Below the pieces are notes generated by a model, which saw only the letters and a list, made by a program, of their open reading frames with translations, searched no databases and was not told where the DNA came from. A DNA stretch of 64,000 nt from Ruminiclostridium cellobioparum DSM 1351 = ATCC 15832. GTDB taxonomy: Bacteria; Bacillota; Clostridia; Acetivibrionales; DSM-1351. The translations under genes and the position numbers were made by a program. Shown piece by piece: positions 41,871-51,074 of the stretch (position 1 is the stretch's first letter; each line of letters opens with the position of its first letter). The stretch is taken from positions 48,300 through 112,299 of the forward strand of contig NZ_KK211296.1 in NCBI RefSeq assembly GCF_000621505.1, in the 5' to 3' direction.

Positions 41871-42932
41871 TTAAAAATCATAGCCACTGTTCTGTTCCAT
41901 GATGTCGTAAACCCTGTAATAGTCACGGGTCTCTTCGTCCTTTACAACAGCAGAACGGTTTTTCTGAAGCAGATTTACAATCTCATAAACGTTGATCCAT
42001 AATTCGTTTACGCATTCCTTCTGAGATTCGTCAAAAATTATCTGCATGCCGAAATGGAGATGGGGAGTAGTTATATTATTTACATTTTCCCTTGTGCTGT
42101 AACCGGTCATACCCAGATAACCGATGACTTCTCCTGCTTTGACCACTTTTCCTTCATACAGGTCCGAATGGAAGGGCTTATCTTTTCTCAAATGAGCGTA
42201 ATAATAATATCTCTTCTGGTCAAAGCTTCTGATACCAATCCTCCAGCCTCCGTACATGTTCCAGCCCATAGCTTCCACAATGCCCGATTCCACAGCCATA
42301 ACGGGAGTTCCAATGGACCCCATGAGATCATTTCCCAGATGCTTTCTGGCATAGCCAAAGCTGCGGCCGGTTCCGAAATCGTCATAATGACTGAAACTAT
42401 AACCCCTGGCAATGGGTGAAAAAACTTTAAGACCGTATTTTCTTTCCCATTTCAAATCGCCATTGTTGTCCTGGTCTTTGACCTGGATTTCATATTCGCC
42501 TACAAAATTTCCAAGGATTGCATCATAAGCTTCATAGTAGTAATTATAATATTTCATATTTTCGGTCAGCTGCTGAATTGTCTGGCCCTTATTAAGTTTT
42601 GCAACCAGCTCATCCATGTCTTTCGACTTGTATTTCTTGAAATCTCCTCCGTACCTGGCTCCCAAATATGCAAGCAGCTCCACCCAGTTGAGCTGTATCT
42701 CCTTGTTATGGGATTTCACATCAAGGGTTAGGGCCTTTTCCATGGCCTCATAACAGGCATTGAATTCCACCCATTTAATGAATTTTTTCTCACCTGTGGA
42801 ATCAACCGCTACCACAGAGAAAACCTTACTGCTGTCGTTATAGATTACCAGAGTGGAGGTAGCAAGGAGTGCTATTATCAGTACAAAGGCGATTAAAATT
42901 TTATATATATTTCTATTTGGGAACTTATCCAA
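41871..42932 (-). CDS. M23-family metallopeptidase, membrane-anchored
   Basis: From a TTG at 42932 (AAAGGTGG upstream) the product is 353 aa with a TM anchor at about 13-32 (KILIAFVLIIALLATSTLVI). The LytM/peptidase M23 domain has YARKHLGNDLMG (the H-x3-D zinc ligands) and TPHLHFGMQ (HxH). The N-terminal 120 residues are helical. An endopeptidase cutting peptidoglycan cross-bridges is the family function. The downstream deacetylase suggests coordinated wall remodelling, perhaps at sporulation as with SpoIIQ-like proteins; that is speculative. Confidence 0.92.
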   Translation of the reverse strand: MDKFPNRNIYKILIAFVLIIALLATSTLVIYNDSSKVFSVVAVDSTGEKKFIKWVEFNACYEAMEKALTLDVKSHNKEIQLNWVELLAYLGARYGGDFKKYKSKDMDELVAKLNKGQTIQQLTENMKYYNYYYEAYDAILGNFVGEYEIQVKDQDNNGDLKWERKYGLKVFSPIARGYSFSHYDDFGTGRSFGYARKHLGNDLMGSIGTPVMAVESGIVEAMGWNMYGGWRIGIRSFDQKRYYYYAHLRKDKPFHSDLYEGKVVKAGEVIGYLGMTGYSTRENVNNITTPHLHFGMQIIFDESQKECVNELWINVYEIVNLLQKNRSAVVKDEETRDYYRVYDIMEQNSGYDF

Positions 42933-43058
42933 TTTAGGGCCACCTTTCCAATATAAATATAAATTAAATTTACTACTATAAACTTTATGCTGTTTCATCA
43001 AAACATATCCTTATTGGAGCTAAAAAGTCGTCTGTAATATTTTTCAATAAATTAGTGA

Positions 43059-43128
43059 TTTACTTTATTAAAGTTATGAAGTAAAATACCATATGAGAGT
43101 AATTTACCATGGTAAATTATCTGCAGCG
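43059..43128 (+). promoter_or_regulatory. Promoter and perfect palindrome upstream of the amino-acid transporter
   Basis: TTTACT (43059-43064) and TAAAAT (43082-43087) are separated by 17 bp. The perfect 18-bp palindrome AATTTACCATGGTAAATT (43111-43128) lies about 15 bases after the expected start, an operator position. Its TTTACCATG/GTAAA core resembles the half-sites upstream of the XRE-cupin gene at 46349-46376. The remaining leader to 43264 contains CCATGC/GCATGG and GTAACA/TGTTAC hairpins with no known riboswitch core. Confidence 0.45.
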
Positions 43129-43264
43129 TATAGAGAAAACAGACCATGCAGCAGCATGGCTCAAATTAAAAACTACTTATCGGAAATTTCCCCGTAACAA
43201 AACATGTTTTAGATGTTACAGACTACCAGTGGGATCCGGTCAGATTGTGAAGGGATGGATTATT

Positions 43265-44176
43265 TTGAAAAAGAGATCATTAACTAAAGTTTTGGCATGT
43301 ATTATAGCAGCAGTGTTCATATTTGCAGGCTGCGGAGTAAACAACGGAGCAGCGTCGAAAACTGCGTCAGCCTCATCATCAACTGCCCAATCGTCGGCAG
43401 CGGCTGCCGGAACATCAGAAGCAGGTACTGCTGCTGAAGCAACTCCAGCCTCCGATTCTTCATGGGACAAGGTCAGGGAAAAAGGCGAATTTGTTCTTGG
43501 ACTGGATGAAAGCTTCCCGCCAATGGGCTACAGAGATGAAAAGAACAATATTGTGGGTTATGATGTTGACCTGGCTCAGGAGGTTGCAAACAGACTGGGT
43601 GTTAAATTGAAGCTCCAGCCCATCAACTGGGACACCAAGGAGCAGGAACTCAATACAGGCAATATAGACTGCATTTGGAATGGCTTTACTATAACGAAGG
43701 AGAGAGAGGGAAACGTACTTTTCTCCGAACCGTATATGAATAATCAGCAGATTCTCGTTGTTTTGGAAGACTCAAAATACAAAACCCTTGCCGATCTGAA
43801 AGACAAATCTGTTGCCTTGCAGGCAGCTTCCAGTGCTGCTGATGCTTTAAACGGCAAAGCGGACTTTAAGTCAACACTCAGGGAAGTGGTGGAATTAAAG
43901 GATAATAACCTTTGTTTGATGGATTTGAAAACAGGCAATGTGGATGCCGTTGCAATGGACGAAGTTGTTGCAAGGTATTATATTAAAATGAAGAGTGAAA
44001 AATACAGGGTCCTGGATGAAGGCCTTTCCTACGAACAATACGGTATAGGCTTCAGAAAGACTGATGTACAGCTCATGACAAAAGTAAACGATACATTGAA
44101 GGAAATTGCCAGGGACGGAAAGATGGCTGAAATATCAAACAAATGGTTTGGCAAGGATATTTCAATAATCAAATAA
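43265..44176 (+). CDS. Amino-acid ABC transporter substrate-binding lipoprotein
   Basis: From a TTG at 43265 (AAGGGA upstream) the product is 303 aa. The signal peptide ends in the lipobox FAGC, followed by a Ser/Ala-rich linker of about 50 residues. The SBP_bac_3 domain shows FVLGLDESFPPMGYRDEKNNIVGYDVDLAQEVANRLG, IDCIWNGFTITKERE and LADLKDKSVALQAASSA. A longer in-frame reading from 43109 would put the signal peptide in the middle and is rejected. It binds a polar amino acid, cystine or glutamine being typical. Confidence 0.93.
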   Translation: MKKRSLTKVLACIIAAVFIFAGCGVNNGAASKTASASSSTAQSSAAAAGTSEAGTAAEATPASDSSWDKVREKGEFVLGLDESFPPMGYRDEKNNIVGYDVDLAQEVANRLGVKLKLQPINWDTKEQELNTGNIDCIWNGFTITKEREGNVLFSEPYMNNQQILVVLEDSKYKTLADLKDKSVALQAASSAADALNGKADFKSTLREVVELKDNNLCLMDLKTGNVDAVAMDEVVARYYIKMKSEKYRVLDEGLSYEQYGIGFRKTDVQLMTKVNDTLKEIARDGKMAEISNKWFGKDISIIK

Positions 44177-44213
44177 ATCCGGTGGTACGGATACTATTAA
44201 CATATCAATCCAG

Positions 44214-44255
44214 GGCTGATACCGACAGGTATCAGCCTTAATTGGCAATTTTTTT
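44214..44255 (+). terminator. Intra-operon hairpin between the binding protein and permease genes
   Basis: GGCTGATACC-GACA-GGTATCAGCC is a perfect 10-bp stem with a four-base loop, followed by TTAATTGGCAA and seven T. Partial termination here would give more binding protein than membrane components. Confidence 0.7.
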
Positions 44256-44338
44256 AAAAAATAAATATTAAGTAGATTATGATAAAATTATTCTATATAA
44301 TTACTTACATGTATTGATTTTACGGGAGGAGATTTTCT

Positions 44339-44971
44339 GTGGATCTTTTATTGCTGTTGGGCAAGGGAATGGTGGTAACCATTCAATTATTTTTACTCAC
44401 TCTGATTTTTGCACTTCCGCTGGGTCTTGTGGTATCCTTCGGGAGGCGGTCAAAAAACTTTATTATAAATGGCTTGACAGGAATTTACATCTCAATAATG
44501 AGAGGGACCCCGTTAATACTTCAGCTGGTTGCGGTATATTTTGGCCCCTATTATATTTTTGGAGGAAAAATAGACCGGTTTACCGCCGCTATTATCGCCT
44601 TCTCCCTAAATTATGCAGCTTACTTTGCGGAAATATACAGGGGCGGGATAGAATCCATTCCCAGGGGCCAATACGAAGCAGGGGAAGTTTTAGGCTTTAC
44701 AAAAGCCCAGGTGTTTTTTAAGATAATATTACCTCAGGTTATAAAGAGAATACTCCCTGCCATAAGCAATGAAGTTATCACCCTTGTAAAGGATACGGCT
44801 TTGGTGACCACCATCGGAGTAGCTGAAATGTTCAGAGCGGCAAATAATGAGATGAGCAGAATAGCCTCAATTCAGCCTTTGTTTGTTGCCGGCGTATTTT
44901 ATTATATAATGAATCTTGTTGTCGCGCAGGTTTTCAAATTTACCGAGAAAAAATTAAGCTACTACAGATAA
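44339..44971 (+). CDS. Amino-acid ABC transporter permease (HisM/GlnP family)
   Basis: This 210-residue permease begins at a GTG behind GGGAGGAG. The HEQRO-type signatures are ISIMRGTPLILQLVAVYFG and YFAEIYRGGIESIPRGQYEAGEVLGFTKAQVFFKIILPQVIKRILPAISNEVITLVKDTALVTTIG. Three to five TM helices are present. It is separated from its ATPase gene by a 233-bp family B element, so the operon is interrupted. Confidence 0.94.
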   Translation: MDLLLLLGKGMVVTIQLFLLTLIFALPLGLVVSFGRRSKNFIINGLTGIYISIMRGTPLILQLVAVYFGPYYIFGGKIDRFTAAIIAFSLNYAAYFAEIYRGGIESIPRGQYEAGEVLGFTKAQVFFKIILPQVIKRILPAISNEVITLVKDTALVTTIGVAEMFRAANNEMSRIASIQPLFVAGVFYYIMNLVVAQVFKFTEKKLSYYR

Positions 44972-45032
44972 ATTAACGCGTTGCTGGCCGGTTGATTTTA
45001 ATTTGACAAGTAAAAAAATTACTTGTTATACC

Positions 45033-45265
45033 GGTACTTCCGTACTAACTTTAAGCAATGGATAGCACACAAAGCGCTTGCTTGAAATAGTACGGTTCAC
45101 AACAAGTATTTTGGTGCCGTCGCAGCGACTCGGCCATCCGGGCCTCGTGTGCTGCTCAAAGTGACATCGTGTCACTTTGCCGGCTAAAATACTTGTTTTT
45201 CACCTACAAATTTCAGCAAGCACTTTTACCGTGCTCTCCATTGCTTGAAGTTGTACTCGCGTACC
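45033..45265. repeat. Structured palindromic element, family B, long copy (reverse orientation)
   Basis: The ends are GGTAC-[TTCC]-GTACTAACTT and AAGTTGTAC-[TCGC]-GTACC. Further in, AAGCAATGG/CCATTGCTT, AGCAC/GTGCT and GCTTGCT/AGCAAGC pair, then ACAAGTATTTT/AAAATACTTGT. The core has GGCC/GGCC and GTGACA/TGTCAC hairpins either side of TGCTGCTCAAA. On the opposite strand it matches the 28983-29211 element in order and in single-stranded words (GGCAAA, TTTGAGCAGCA, CTGCGAC-GCA), while the stems differ by paired changes. A small ACAAGTAA/TTACTTGT hairpin precedes it at about 45006. Confidence 0.75.
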
Positions 45266-45367
45266 AGTATAATCAAGATGTTAATATCAAAACTAAAAGT
45301 AAATCTATCGGCACAACGGATTAATTTAACAGTATTCGCTTAAACCGAAAGGATGGTTGAACAGACA

Positions 45368-46126
45368 ATGAAAATGATTGAAGCTTCGAATATATATAAG
45401 AGTTTTGGCGGAAAAGCAGTGCTGTCGGGAATCTCCATGGAGGTAAACAAGGGAGAGGTAGTGGCCGTAATAGGACCTTCAGGTTCGGGAAAGAGCACGC
45501 TTCTCAGGTGTATCAATCTTTTGGAGAGGATAGACAGGGGGCAGATAGCTGTTGAAGACGAGATAATGGTCAGGACCAACAGCCAGGGGAAAGCTGACTA
45601 TGCCGACAAGCAGAAACTGCGGGCAATAAGGCTGAAAATAGGTCTGGTATTCCAGAATTTCAACCTTTTTCCCCATTTCAATGTCCTGAAGAATATAACA
45701 CAAGCGCCTGTCAGTGTGGCGGGTGCCGGCAAAGAGGAAGCGAGGCAGACGGCCATGCAGCTTTTAGAGAAAATGGGCCTGGAGGACAAGGCAGACGCAT
45801 ATCCTTTCGAGCTGTCGGGAGGGCAGAGCCAGCGTGTTGCCATAGCAAGAGCTCTCGCTTTAAAGCCGGATGTCCTGTTTTTCGATGAACCCACCTCGGC
45901 ACTTGATCCGGAACTTACACTGGAGGTTATGAAAGTTATCAGAAAGCTTGCAGAAGAGCATATGACCATGGTGGTGGTTACGCATGAGATGGGATTTGCC
46001 CGGGAAGTGGCCGACCGGGTCATATTTATGGATAATGGAGTTATTGTGGAGGAAGGAGTACCCGAAGAACTGTTCACAAATCCCAAAAACGAGAGAACCA
46101 GAATGTTTATCAAGGGTTTTAACTGA
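45368..46126 (+). CDS. Amino-acid ABC transporter ATP-binding protein
   Basis: This 252-residue ATPase of the GlnQ/HisP type has Walker [10 protein letters not shown], signature LSGGQSQR, Walker [14 protein letters not shown] and H-loop VTHEM. Starts at 45353 and 45368 are both possible; GAAAGG is adjacent to the first and about 12 bases before the second, so neither is ideal and I prefer 45368. It belongs with the binding protein and permease upstream. Confidence 0.93.
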   Translation: MKMIEASNIYKSFGGKAVLSGISMEVNKGEVVAVIGPSGSGKSTLLRCINLLERIDRGQIAVEDEIMVRTNSQGKADYADKQKLRAIRLKIGLVFQNFNLFPHFNVLKNITQAPVSVAGAGKEEARQTAMQLLEKMGLEDKADAYPFELSGGQSQRVAIARALALKPDVLFFDEPTSALDPELTLEVMKVIRKLAEEHMTMVVVTHEMGFAREVADRVIFMDNGVIVEEGVPEELFTNPKNERTRMFIKGFN

Positions 46127-46186
46127 CTTTAATCAACTATGGTAAATATATAAATTCAGCTGAATAAATATTAAAAAAAATAAACG

Positions 46187-46251
46187 GCATATCTTCCGGC
46201 ACGGTGACTCAAACCAGCCATATATAAGGGCTGCGGACGATATGCTTTTTT
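46187..46251 (+). terminator. Large structured terminator after the amino-acid transporter
   Basis: GCATATC-TT-CCG pairs with CGG-AC-GATATGC around an inner AGCC/GGCT hairpin, followed by six T. The bipartite stem is larger than a plain terminator and resembles a small aptamer-like fold, but no ligand class is recognised. Confidence 0.7.
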
Positions 46252-46311
46252 GCTGCGTTAATAATGCATAAAATGTATAAAAAGTGTAATATATTTTGTG
46301 CTTTGTAATTA

Positions 46312-46423
46312 TTGACATTATTTTTAGAATGTGATACTTTATTTCTTGGTTTACCATGAGTAAACAAAAAGTTTACTTTACCCAAACTGAAATAAGGTTT
46401 GTAATATTAAACCAAAAGTTTAC
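46312..46423 (+). promoter_or_regulatory. Promoter and phased operator half-sites of the XRE-cupin/pot operon
   Basis: TTGACA (46312-46317) and TACTTT (46335-46340) are 17 bp apart. Half-sites GTTTAC (46349), GTAAAC (46360) and GTTTAC (46371) alternate orientation with an 11-bp step, about one helical turn. A second pair, TTAAAC (46407) and GTTTAC (46418), repeats the 11-bp step. They are the likely autoregulatory sites of the adjacent XRE-cupin protein. Confidence 0.6.
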
Positions 46424-46443
46424 AAATATAAAAGAGGTATCAA

Positions 46444-46983
46444 ATGAATATTGGTGAGAAGATTAAACAGCTGCGTATCAAAAATGGGCTGACACAGGAA
46501 GAACTGGCCAACCGGTGTGAACTCTCAAAGGGGTTTATATCGCAGCTTGAGAGAAATTTGACGTCGCCTTCCATAGCAACACTTATGGATATACTCGAAT
46601 CCCTGGGAACCAATTTAAAAGACTTCTTCAATGAATCGGTAAACGAAAAGGTTGTGTTTAAGAAAGATGATGTCTTCGTAAAAGAAGACAGGGATTCAGG
46701 TTTTGAAATACGATGGCTTGTTTCCAATGCACAGAAAAATATGATGGAACCCATACTGATTACATTGTCTCCCAATGGAAATTCGGAAATTGACAATCCC
46801 CACGAAGGAGAAGAATTCGGTTTTGTGGTCAGCGGTGTAATAACGGTATGTTTGGGAACACAGAAATTCAAGGTTAAAAAGGGTGAGAGCTTTTATTTTA
46901 AGCCCAGTGCACCTCACAATATATTAAATGCAGGTAAGAGCAATGCGGTGGTATTATGGGTTTCATCTCCGCCGAATTTTTAA
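46444..46983 (+). CDS. XRE-family regulator with C-terminal cupin (PuuR-like)
   Basis: This 179-residue regulator has an N-terminal lambda-type helix-turn-helix (MNIGEKIKQLRIKNGLTQEELANRCELSKGFISQLER) and a C-terminal cupin (about 105-178; PHEGEEFGFVVSGVITVCLG and SFYFKPSAPHNILNAGKSNAVVLWV). It matches the regulator that heads potABCD operons in many Clostridia and probably senses a polyamine. AAAGAGG precedes the ATG. The potA gene follows by 24 bases. Confidence 0.94.
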   Translation: MNIGEKIKQLRIKNGLTQEELANRCELSKGFISQLERNLTSPSIATLMDILESLGTNLKDFFNESVNEKVVFKKDDVFVKEDRDSGFEIRWLVSNAQKNMMEPILITLSPNGNSEIDNPHEGEEFGFVVSGVITVCLGTQKFKVKKGESFYFKPSAPHNILNAGKSNAVVLWVSSPPNF

Positions 46984-47007
46984 ATATGGAGAACTTGGGG
47001 GAAGAGT

Positions 47008-48060
47008 ATGAACGGGAGTCAGCCAATTATTTTATTAAAGGAAATCAGGAAGAACTTCGGACAAACAGAGGTTCTGAACAATATCAACCTATATGTGCTA
47101 AAAAATGAATTTGTTACGCTGCTGGGGCCCAGCGGATGCGGAAAGACTACAACCCTGAGAATTATCGGAGGCTTCGAGACTCCCGACAGCGGAGATGTGT
47201 TTTTTGAAGGCAACCGAATAAATAATGTACCTCCCTATCAAAGAAAGGTCAATACGGTCTTTCAGAAGTATGCGCTGTTTCCGCATATGAATGTATACGA
47301 CAACATAGCTTTTGGGCTTAAGATAAAGAAAATGGACAAGGCGGTCATCGGCAAAAAAGTGGATGAAATGCTTGAAATGGTCAATCTCCAGGGTTTTCAA
47401 AAGAGATCGGTGGAGTCTCTGTCAGGAGGACAGCAGCAGAGAGTGGCAATTGCCAGGGCACTTGTGAACCAGCCTGAGGTGCTCTTGCTGGATGAGCCTC
47501 TGGGAGCCCTTGACCTGAAGCTCAGAAAGGAAATGCAGCTGGAGCTGAAAAACATACACAAAAGGACAGGAATAACCTTTGTCTATGTCACCCATGATCA
47601 GGAAGAGGCTTTGACCATGTCGGACACAATAGTTGTCATGAACAAGGGTAAAATCCAGCAGATAGGTACTCCCCAGATGATATACAACGAGCCTAAGAAT
47701 GCTTTTGTAGCTGACTTCATAGGGGAGAGCAATATCATAAAGGGTAAAATGCTCAAGGACTACTCTGTTGAGTTTGCAGGCCATGTTTTCGAATGTCTGG
47801 ACAAGGGGTTTGAACCTAATGAGGATATCGACGTGGTTGTCAGACCCGAAGACATAAAGCTTGTCAATGTGGAAAATGCAATGATATCAGGAGTGGTAAA
47901 ATCGGTTACCTTTAAAGGTGTTCATTTTGAAATGCTGGTGGAGGGACAGGGTGTCACCTGGACGCTGCACAATACCGAAATGGCCCAGGTGGGCACCGCC
48001 ATAGGCATGTCCCTCAATCCCAATGATATTCATATAATGAAAAGGACGGGAAGTGTATGA
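47008..48060 (+). CDS. potA: Spermidine/putrescine ABC transporter ATP-binding protein
   Basis: This 350-residue ATPase has Walker [10 protein letters not shown], signature LSGGQQQR, Walker [16 protein letters not shown] and H-loop [15 protein letters not shown], as in PotA. The C-terminal third is a TOBE-type regulatory domain. It overlaps potB by 4 bp. The system imports polyamines from outside. Confidence 0.96.
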   Translation: MNGSQPIILLKEIRKNFGQTEVLNNINLYVLKNEFVTLLGPSGCGKTTTLRIIGGFETPDSGDVFFEGNRINNVPPYQRKVNTVFQKYALFPHMNVYDNIAFGLKIKKMDKAVIGKKVDEMLEMVNLQGFQKRSVESLSGGQQQRVAIARALVNQPEVLLLDEPLGALDLKLRKEMQLELKNIHKRTGITFVYVTHDQEEALTMSDTIVVMNKGKIQQIGTPQMIYNEPKNAFVADFIGESNIIKGKMLKDYSVEFAGHVFECLDKGFEPNEDIDVVVRPEDIKLVNVENAMISGVVKSVTFKGVHFEMLVEGQGVTWTLHNTEMAQVGTAIGMSLNPNDIHIMKRTGSV

Positions 48061-48884
48061 ACAGAAAGTGGGTTTCCTATCCATACCTGATATGGATGAT
48101 TATTTTTATAGTTATTCCTTCATTCCTGATCCTTTTCTATGCTTTTACCGCCAGAGACGGGCAGGGAATAAGATTTACCCTGGACAACTTTTACAAGTTC
48201 TGTGAACCCATATATATATCGGTGCTGCTGAAATCCCTTGGATTGGCTTTATTCAGCACTTTTGTCTGTCTGGTAGTGGGTTATCCGGTTGCCATGATAC
48301 TGGCCAGCAAGCAGTTCAGCAAAAGTGCAACCCTGTCCATGCTGTTTATAATTCCAATGTGGATGAATTTTTTGCTCAGAACCTATTCCTGGCTTACGCT
48401 GCTTGAAAAGAACGGAATAATAAATTCCATATTGTCCTTCTTTAACCTGCCGAAGATAGATATTTTATATACCGATGCGGCGGTAGTACTCGGTATGGTT
48501 TACAACTTTCTGCCGTTTATGATACTGCCGATTTATACGGTACTTATGAAAATAGACGGCAAGCTGGTTGAAGCGGCACAGGATCTGGGCGGAAACAGTA
48601 TGACGGTTTTCAGAAGAATAACCCTGCCACTGAGCATACCCGGTGTCATGTCGGGAATAACAATGGTATTTATGCCGGCCGTCACGACCTTCGTTATTTC
48701 AAAATTACTGGGGGGCGGGCAATATACGCTCATAGGCAATTTCATTGAAAGGCAGTTTATTCAGCTCAGTGACTGGAATTTCGGTTCGGCCATTTCAATG
48801 ATAATGATGATATTCATACTTATAAGTATTTGGATTATGTCCAAATTTGATGAGGACAAGGGAGGAGGAGCTGCGCTTTGGTAA
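48057..48884 (+). CDS. potB: Spermidine/putrescine ABC transporter permease B
   Basis: This 275-residue permease has six TM helices and [29 protein letters not shown] plus the EAA-loop [51 protein letters not shown], the PotB pattern. It overlaps potA by 4 bp and potC by 7 bp. Confidence 0.96.
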   Translation: MNRKWVSYPYLIWMIIFIVIPSFLILFYAFTARDGQGIRFTLDNFYKFCEPIYISVLLKSLGLALFSTFVCLVVGYPVAMILASKQFSKSATLSMLFIIPMWMNFLLRTYSWLTLLEKNGIINSILSFFNLPKIDILYTDAAVVLGMVYNFLPFMILPIYTVLMKIDGKLVEAAQDLGGNSMTVFRRITLPLSIPGVMSGITMVFMPAVTTFVISKLLGGGQYTLIGNFIERQFIQLSDWNFGSAISMIMMIFILISIWIMSKFDEDKGGGAALW

Positions 48885-49684
48885 AAAAAATTATAATGAA
48901 GTCCTATCTTGGACTGATTTTACTGTTCATGTACCTCCCCATAGTGGTACTCATCGTTTTCTCGTTCAACAAGTCAAAATCCCGGGGAAACTGGTCGGGC
49001 TTTACTTTGAAATGGTACAGGGAGCTTTTTACCAACTCCCAGATTATGGATTCACTGTATAATACGCTGATGCTGGCTTTGATCTCGTCAATAGTGGCAG
49101 TGCTCATAGGAACTTTTGCCGCTATCGGTATTCATAATATGAAGAAGTTCAAAAAATCAGTTGTTATGAATCTCACATACCTGCCTGTTTTGAACCCTGA
49201 CATTGTAACAGGGGTATCACTGATGATAATGTTTGTTTTCATAGGCTCGCTGATAGGCTTGAAGCTGGGTTTTCTGACAATGCTGCTGGCTCATATCACC
49301 TTCAACATACCCTATGTCATATTATCGGTGCTGCCGAAGCTGAAGCAGATGAACAAGCATATGTATGAAGCCGCTCTGGACCTTGGAGCCACATCCATGT
49401 ATGCGCTCAGGAAAGTAATACTTCCCGAGATAATGCCGGGGATTATTTCAGGCTTCCTTATGGCTTTTACACTGTCCATTGACGATTTTGTCATCAGCTA
49501 TTTCACTTCGGGCTCGGGGGTGGCAAACCTGTCCATAACCATATATTCAATGGCCAGAACAGGTGTAAAGCCTACGATAAATGCCCTGTCGACCTTGATG
49601 TTTGTGAGTGTGCTGCTGCTATTGATTTTGATTAATATCCGTTCTTCACGTGAAGAGAAAAAGAAAAGGCAGTATGATGCCTGA
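48878..49684 (+). CDS. potC: Spermidine/putrescine ABC transporter permease C
   Basis: This 268-residue permease starts at a TTG behind GGAGGAGG. YLPIVVLIVFSFNKSKSRGNWSGFTLKWYRELF and EAALDLGATSMYALRKVILPEIMPGIISGFLMAFTLSIDDFVISYFTSGSG are PotC motifs. It overlaps potB by 7 bp. Confidence 0.96.
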   Translation: MVKKIIMKSYLGLILLFMYLPIVVLIVFSFNKSKSRGNWSGFTLKWYRELFTNSQIMDSLYNTLMLALISSIVAVLIGTFAAIGIHNMKKFKKSVVMNLTYLPVLNPDIVTGVSLMIMFVFIGSLIGLKLGFLTMLLAHITFNIPYVILSVLPKLKQMNKHMYEAALDLGATSMYALRKVILPEIMPGIISGFLMAFTLSIDDFVISYFTSGSGVANLSITIYSMARTGVKPTINALSTLMFVSVLLLLILINIRSSREEKKKRQYDA

Positions 49685-49716
49685 GATTAATTTAATTGTT
49701 GGAGGTTGCTAATAAG

Positions 49717-50790
49717 ATGAAAAGATTTTTATCCAAATTATTGGTTCTGGCAGTGGTACTGTCAACGGCAGCACTTGCAGGCTGCGGAACAGCCGGTTCT
49801 ACAGCAGGGGGTTCGGGTGATAAGGTAACTCTCAAGGTCTACAACTGGGGTGACTATATAGGTGAGGACGTAATAGAAAAATTTGAGAAGCAATATAACA
49901 TAGATGTGGTATATGATACCTTCTCGGACAATGAGGTAATGCACACAAAGCTCAAATCAGGGGGCGCTGATTATGATGTTGCCATCCCGTCGGATTATAT
50001 GATAAGACGTATGATCGACGAGGGTATGGTTAAAAAGCTGGATTTTAACAATATTCCCAATTACAAATATATTGACCAAAAATTCAGGGACCTTGCTTTC
50101 GACCCTACAAACGAATATTCCGTACCTTATATGTGGGGGACGGTAGGTATCATATACAATAAGACCATGGTAACCGACCAGGTAGACAGCTGGAATATTC
50201 TCTGGAATGATAAGTATAAGAAGCAGGTATTTATGCTGGACAGCCAGAGAGACTCCATAGGGATTACTCTTAAAAAGCTGGGATTCTCTCTGAACACCAA
50301 AAAGACGGAGGAATTGGAAAAGGCAAAGCAGGAGCTTATAAAGCAAAAGCAGCTGGGTGTGGTTCAATCCTATGTGGGGGATGAAGTCAAAGATAAGATG
50401 ATTATGGGTGAGGCTGCCTTTGCAGTGGTATGGTCGGGTGATGCTGTATTTATGAAGCGCGAAAACCCTGATCTGGAATATGTAATTCCGAAGGAAGGCA
50501 GCAACCTCTGGGTCGATTCAATGGTGGTACTGAACAGCACCAAACACCAGAAGGAGGCAGAGCAGTTTATAAACTTCATGTGCGAGACTGATATCGCTTT
50601 TGAAAATGCGGATTATATCGGATACTCCACACCTCACTCAGAGGCTAAGAAGAAAATGTCTCCCGACCTTCTCAATGATATTGCGGCATATCCGACTGAC
50701 GAGCAGACAAAGAACTGTGAGGTATTCGAAGATCTTGCCGGTTCCATAAAGGAATACGACAGGATATGGACAGAAATTTCAGCAGAGTAA
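49717..50790 (+). CDS. potD: Spermidine/putrescine-binding lipoprotein
   Basis: From the ATG at 49717 (GGAGG upstream) the product is 357 aa; a TTG at 49696 would put the ribosome site inside the frame. The lipobox is LAGC. LKVYNWGDYIGEDVIEKFEKQYNIDVVYDTFSDNEVMHTKLKSGGADYDVAIPSDYMI is the PotD/F polyamine-binding domain start. A terminator follows. Confidence 0.95.
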   Translation: MKRFLSKLLVLAVVLSTAALAGCGTAGSTAGGSGDKVTLKVYNWGDYIGEDVIEKFEKQYNIDVVYDTFSDNEVMHTKLKSGGADYDVAIPSDYMIRRMIDEGMVKKLDFNNIPNYKYIDQKFRDLAFDPTNEYSVPYMWGTVGIIYNKTMVTDQVDSWNILWNDKYKKQVFMLDSQRDSIGITLKKLGFSLNTKKTEELEKAKQELIKQKQLGVVQSYVGDEVKDKMIMGEAAFAVVWSGDAVFMKRENPDLEYVIPKEGSNLWVDSMVVLNSTKHQKEAEQFINFMCETDIAFENADYIGYSTPHSEAKKKMSPDLLNDIAAYPTDEQTKNCEVFEDLAGSIKEYDRIWTEISAE

Positions 50791-50812
50791 AACAGAATAT
50801 TACAGGCTAAAG

Positions 50813-50851
50813 AGGATGTACCGGATCAGATTTTCCGGTGCATCCTTTTTT
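50813..50851 (+). terminator. Terminator of the pot operon
   Basis: AGGATG-T-ACCGGA pairs with TCCGGT-G-CATCCT and is followed by a T-run. Confidence 0.85.
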
Positions 50852-51074
50852 GGAGTGTGGAGGTTTATATTTTTTTAACAAGGGTCCGAGTATCTCACAA
50901 AATAACTTATTTATCCGGCATTAATACATATTAAGTAATTTTTGGAAATGCTAGAATTTAATTAACCTGGGAGCCGGTTTAAATTGACTTTCAAGTTTAC
51001 AGTTAATTGGTTTATGTTAATTATACCGTCTCATGGTTCAGTAACTGCAAATCTTATTAAAGGAGACCTGAATT

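Noticed and set aside
43109-43264. An N-terminal extension of the amino-acid binding protein
   Set aside because: It would place the lipoprotein signal at residue 53 and run through the palindromic operator; the TTG at 43265 fits better.
28983-45265. CRISPR array or IscB/TnpB-associated guide RNA as an explanation for the family B elements
   Set aside because: Copies are single and dispersed, not arrayed, and no nuclease or transposase gene lies beside any copy.
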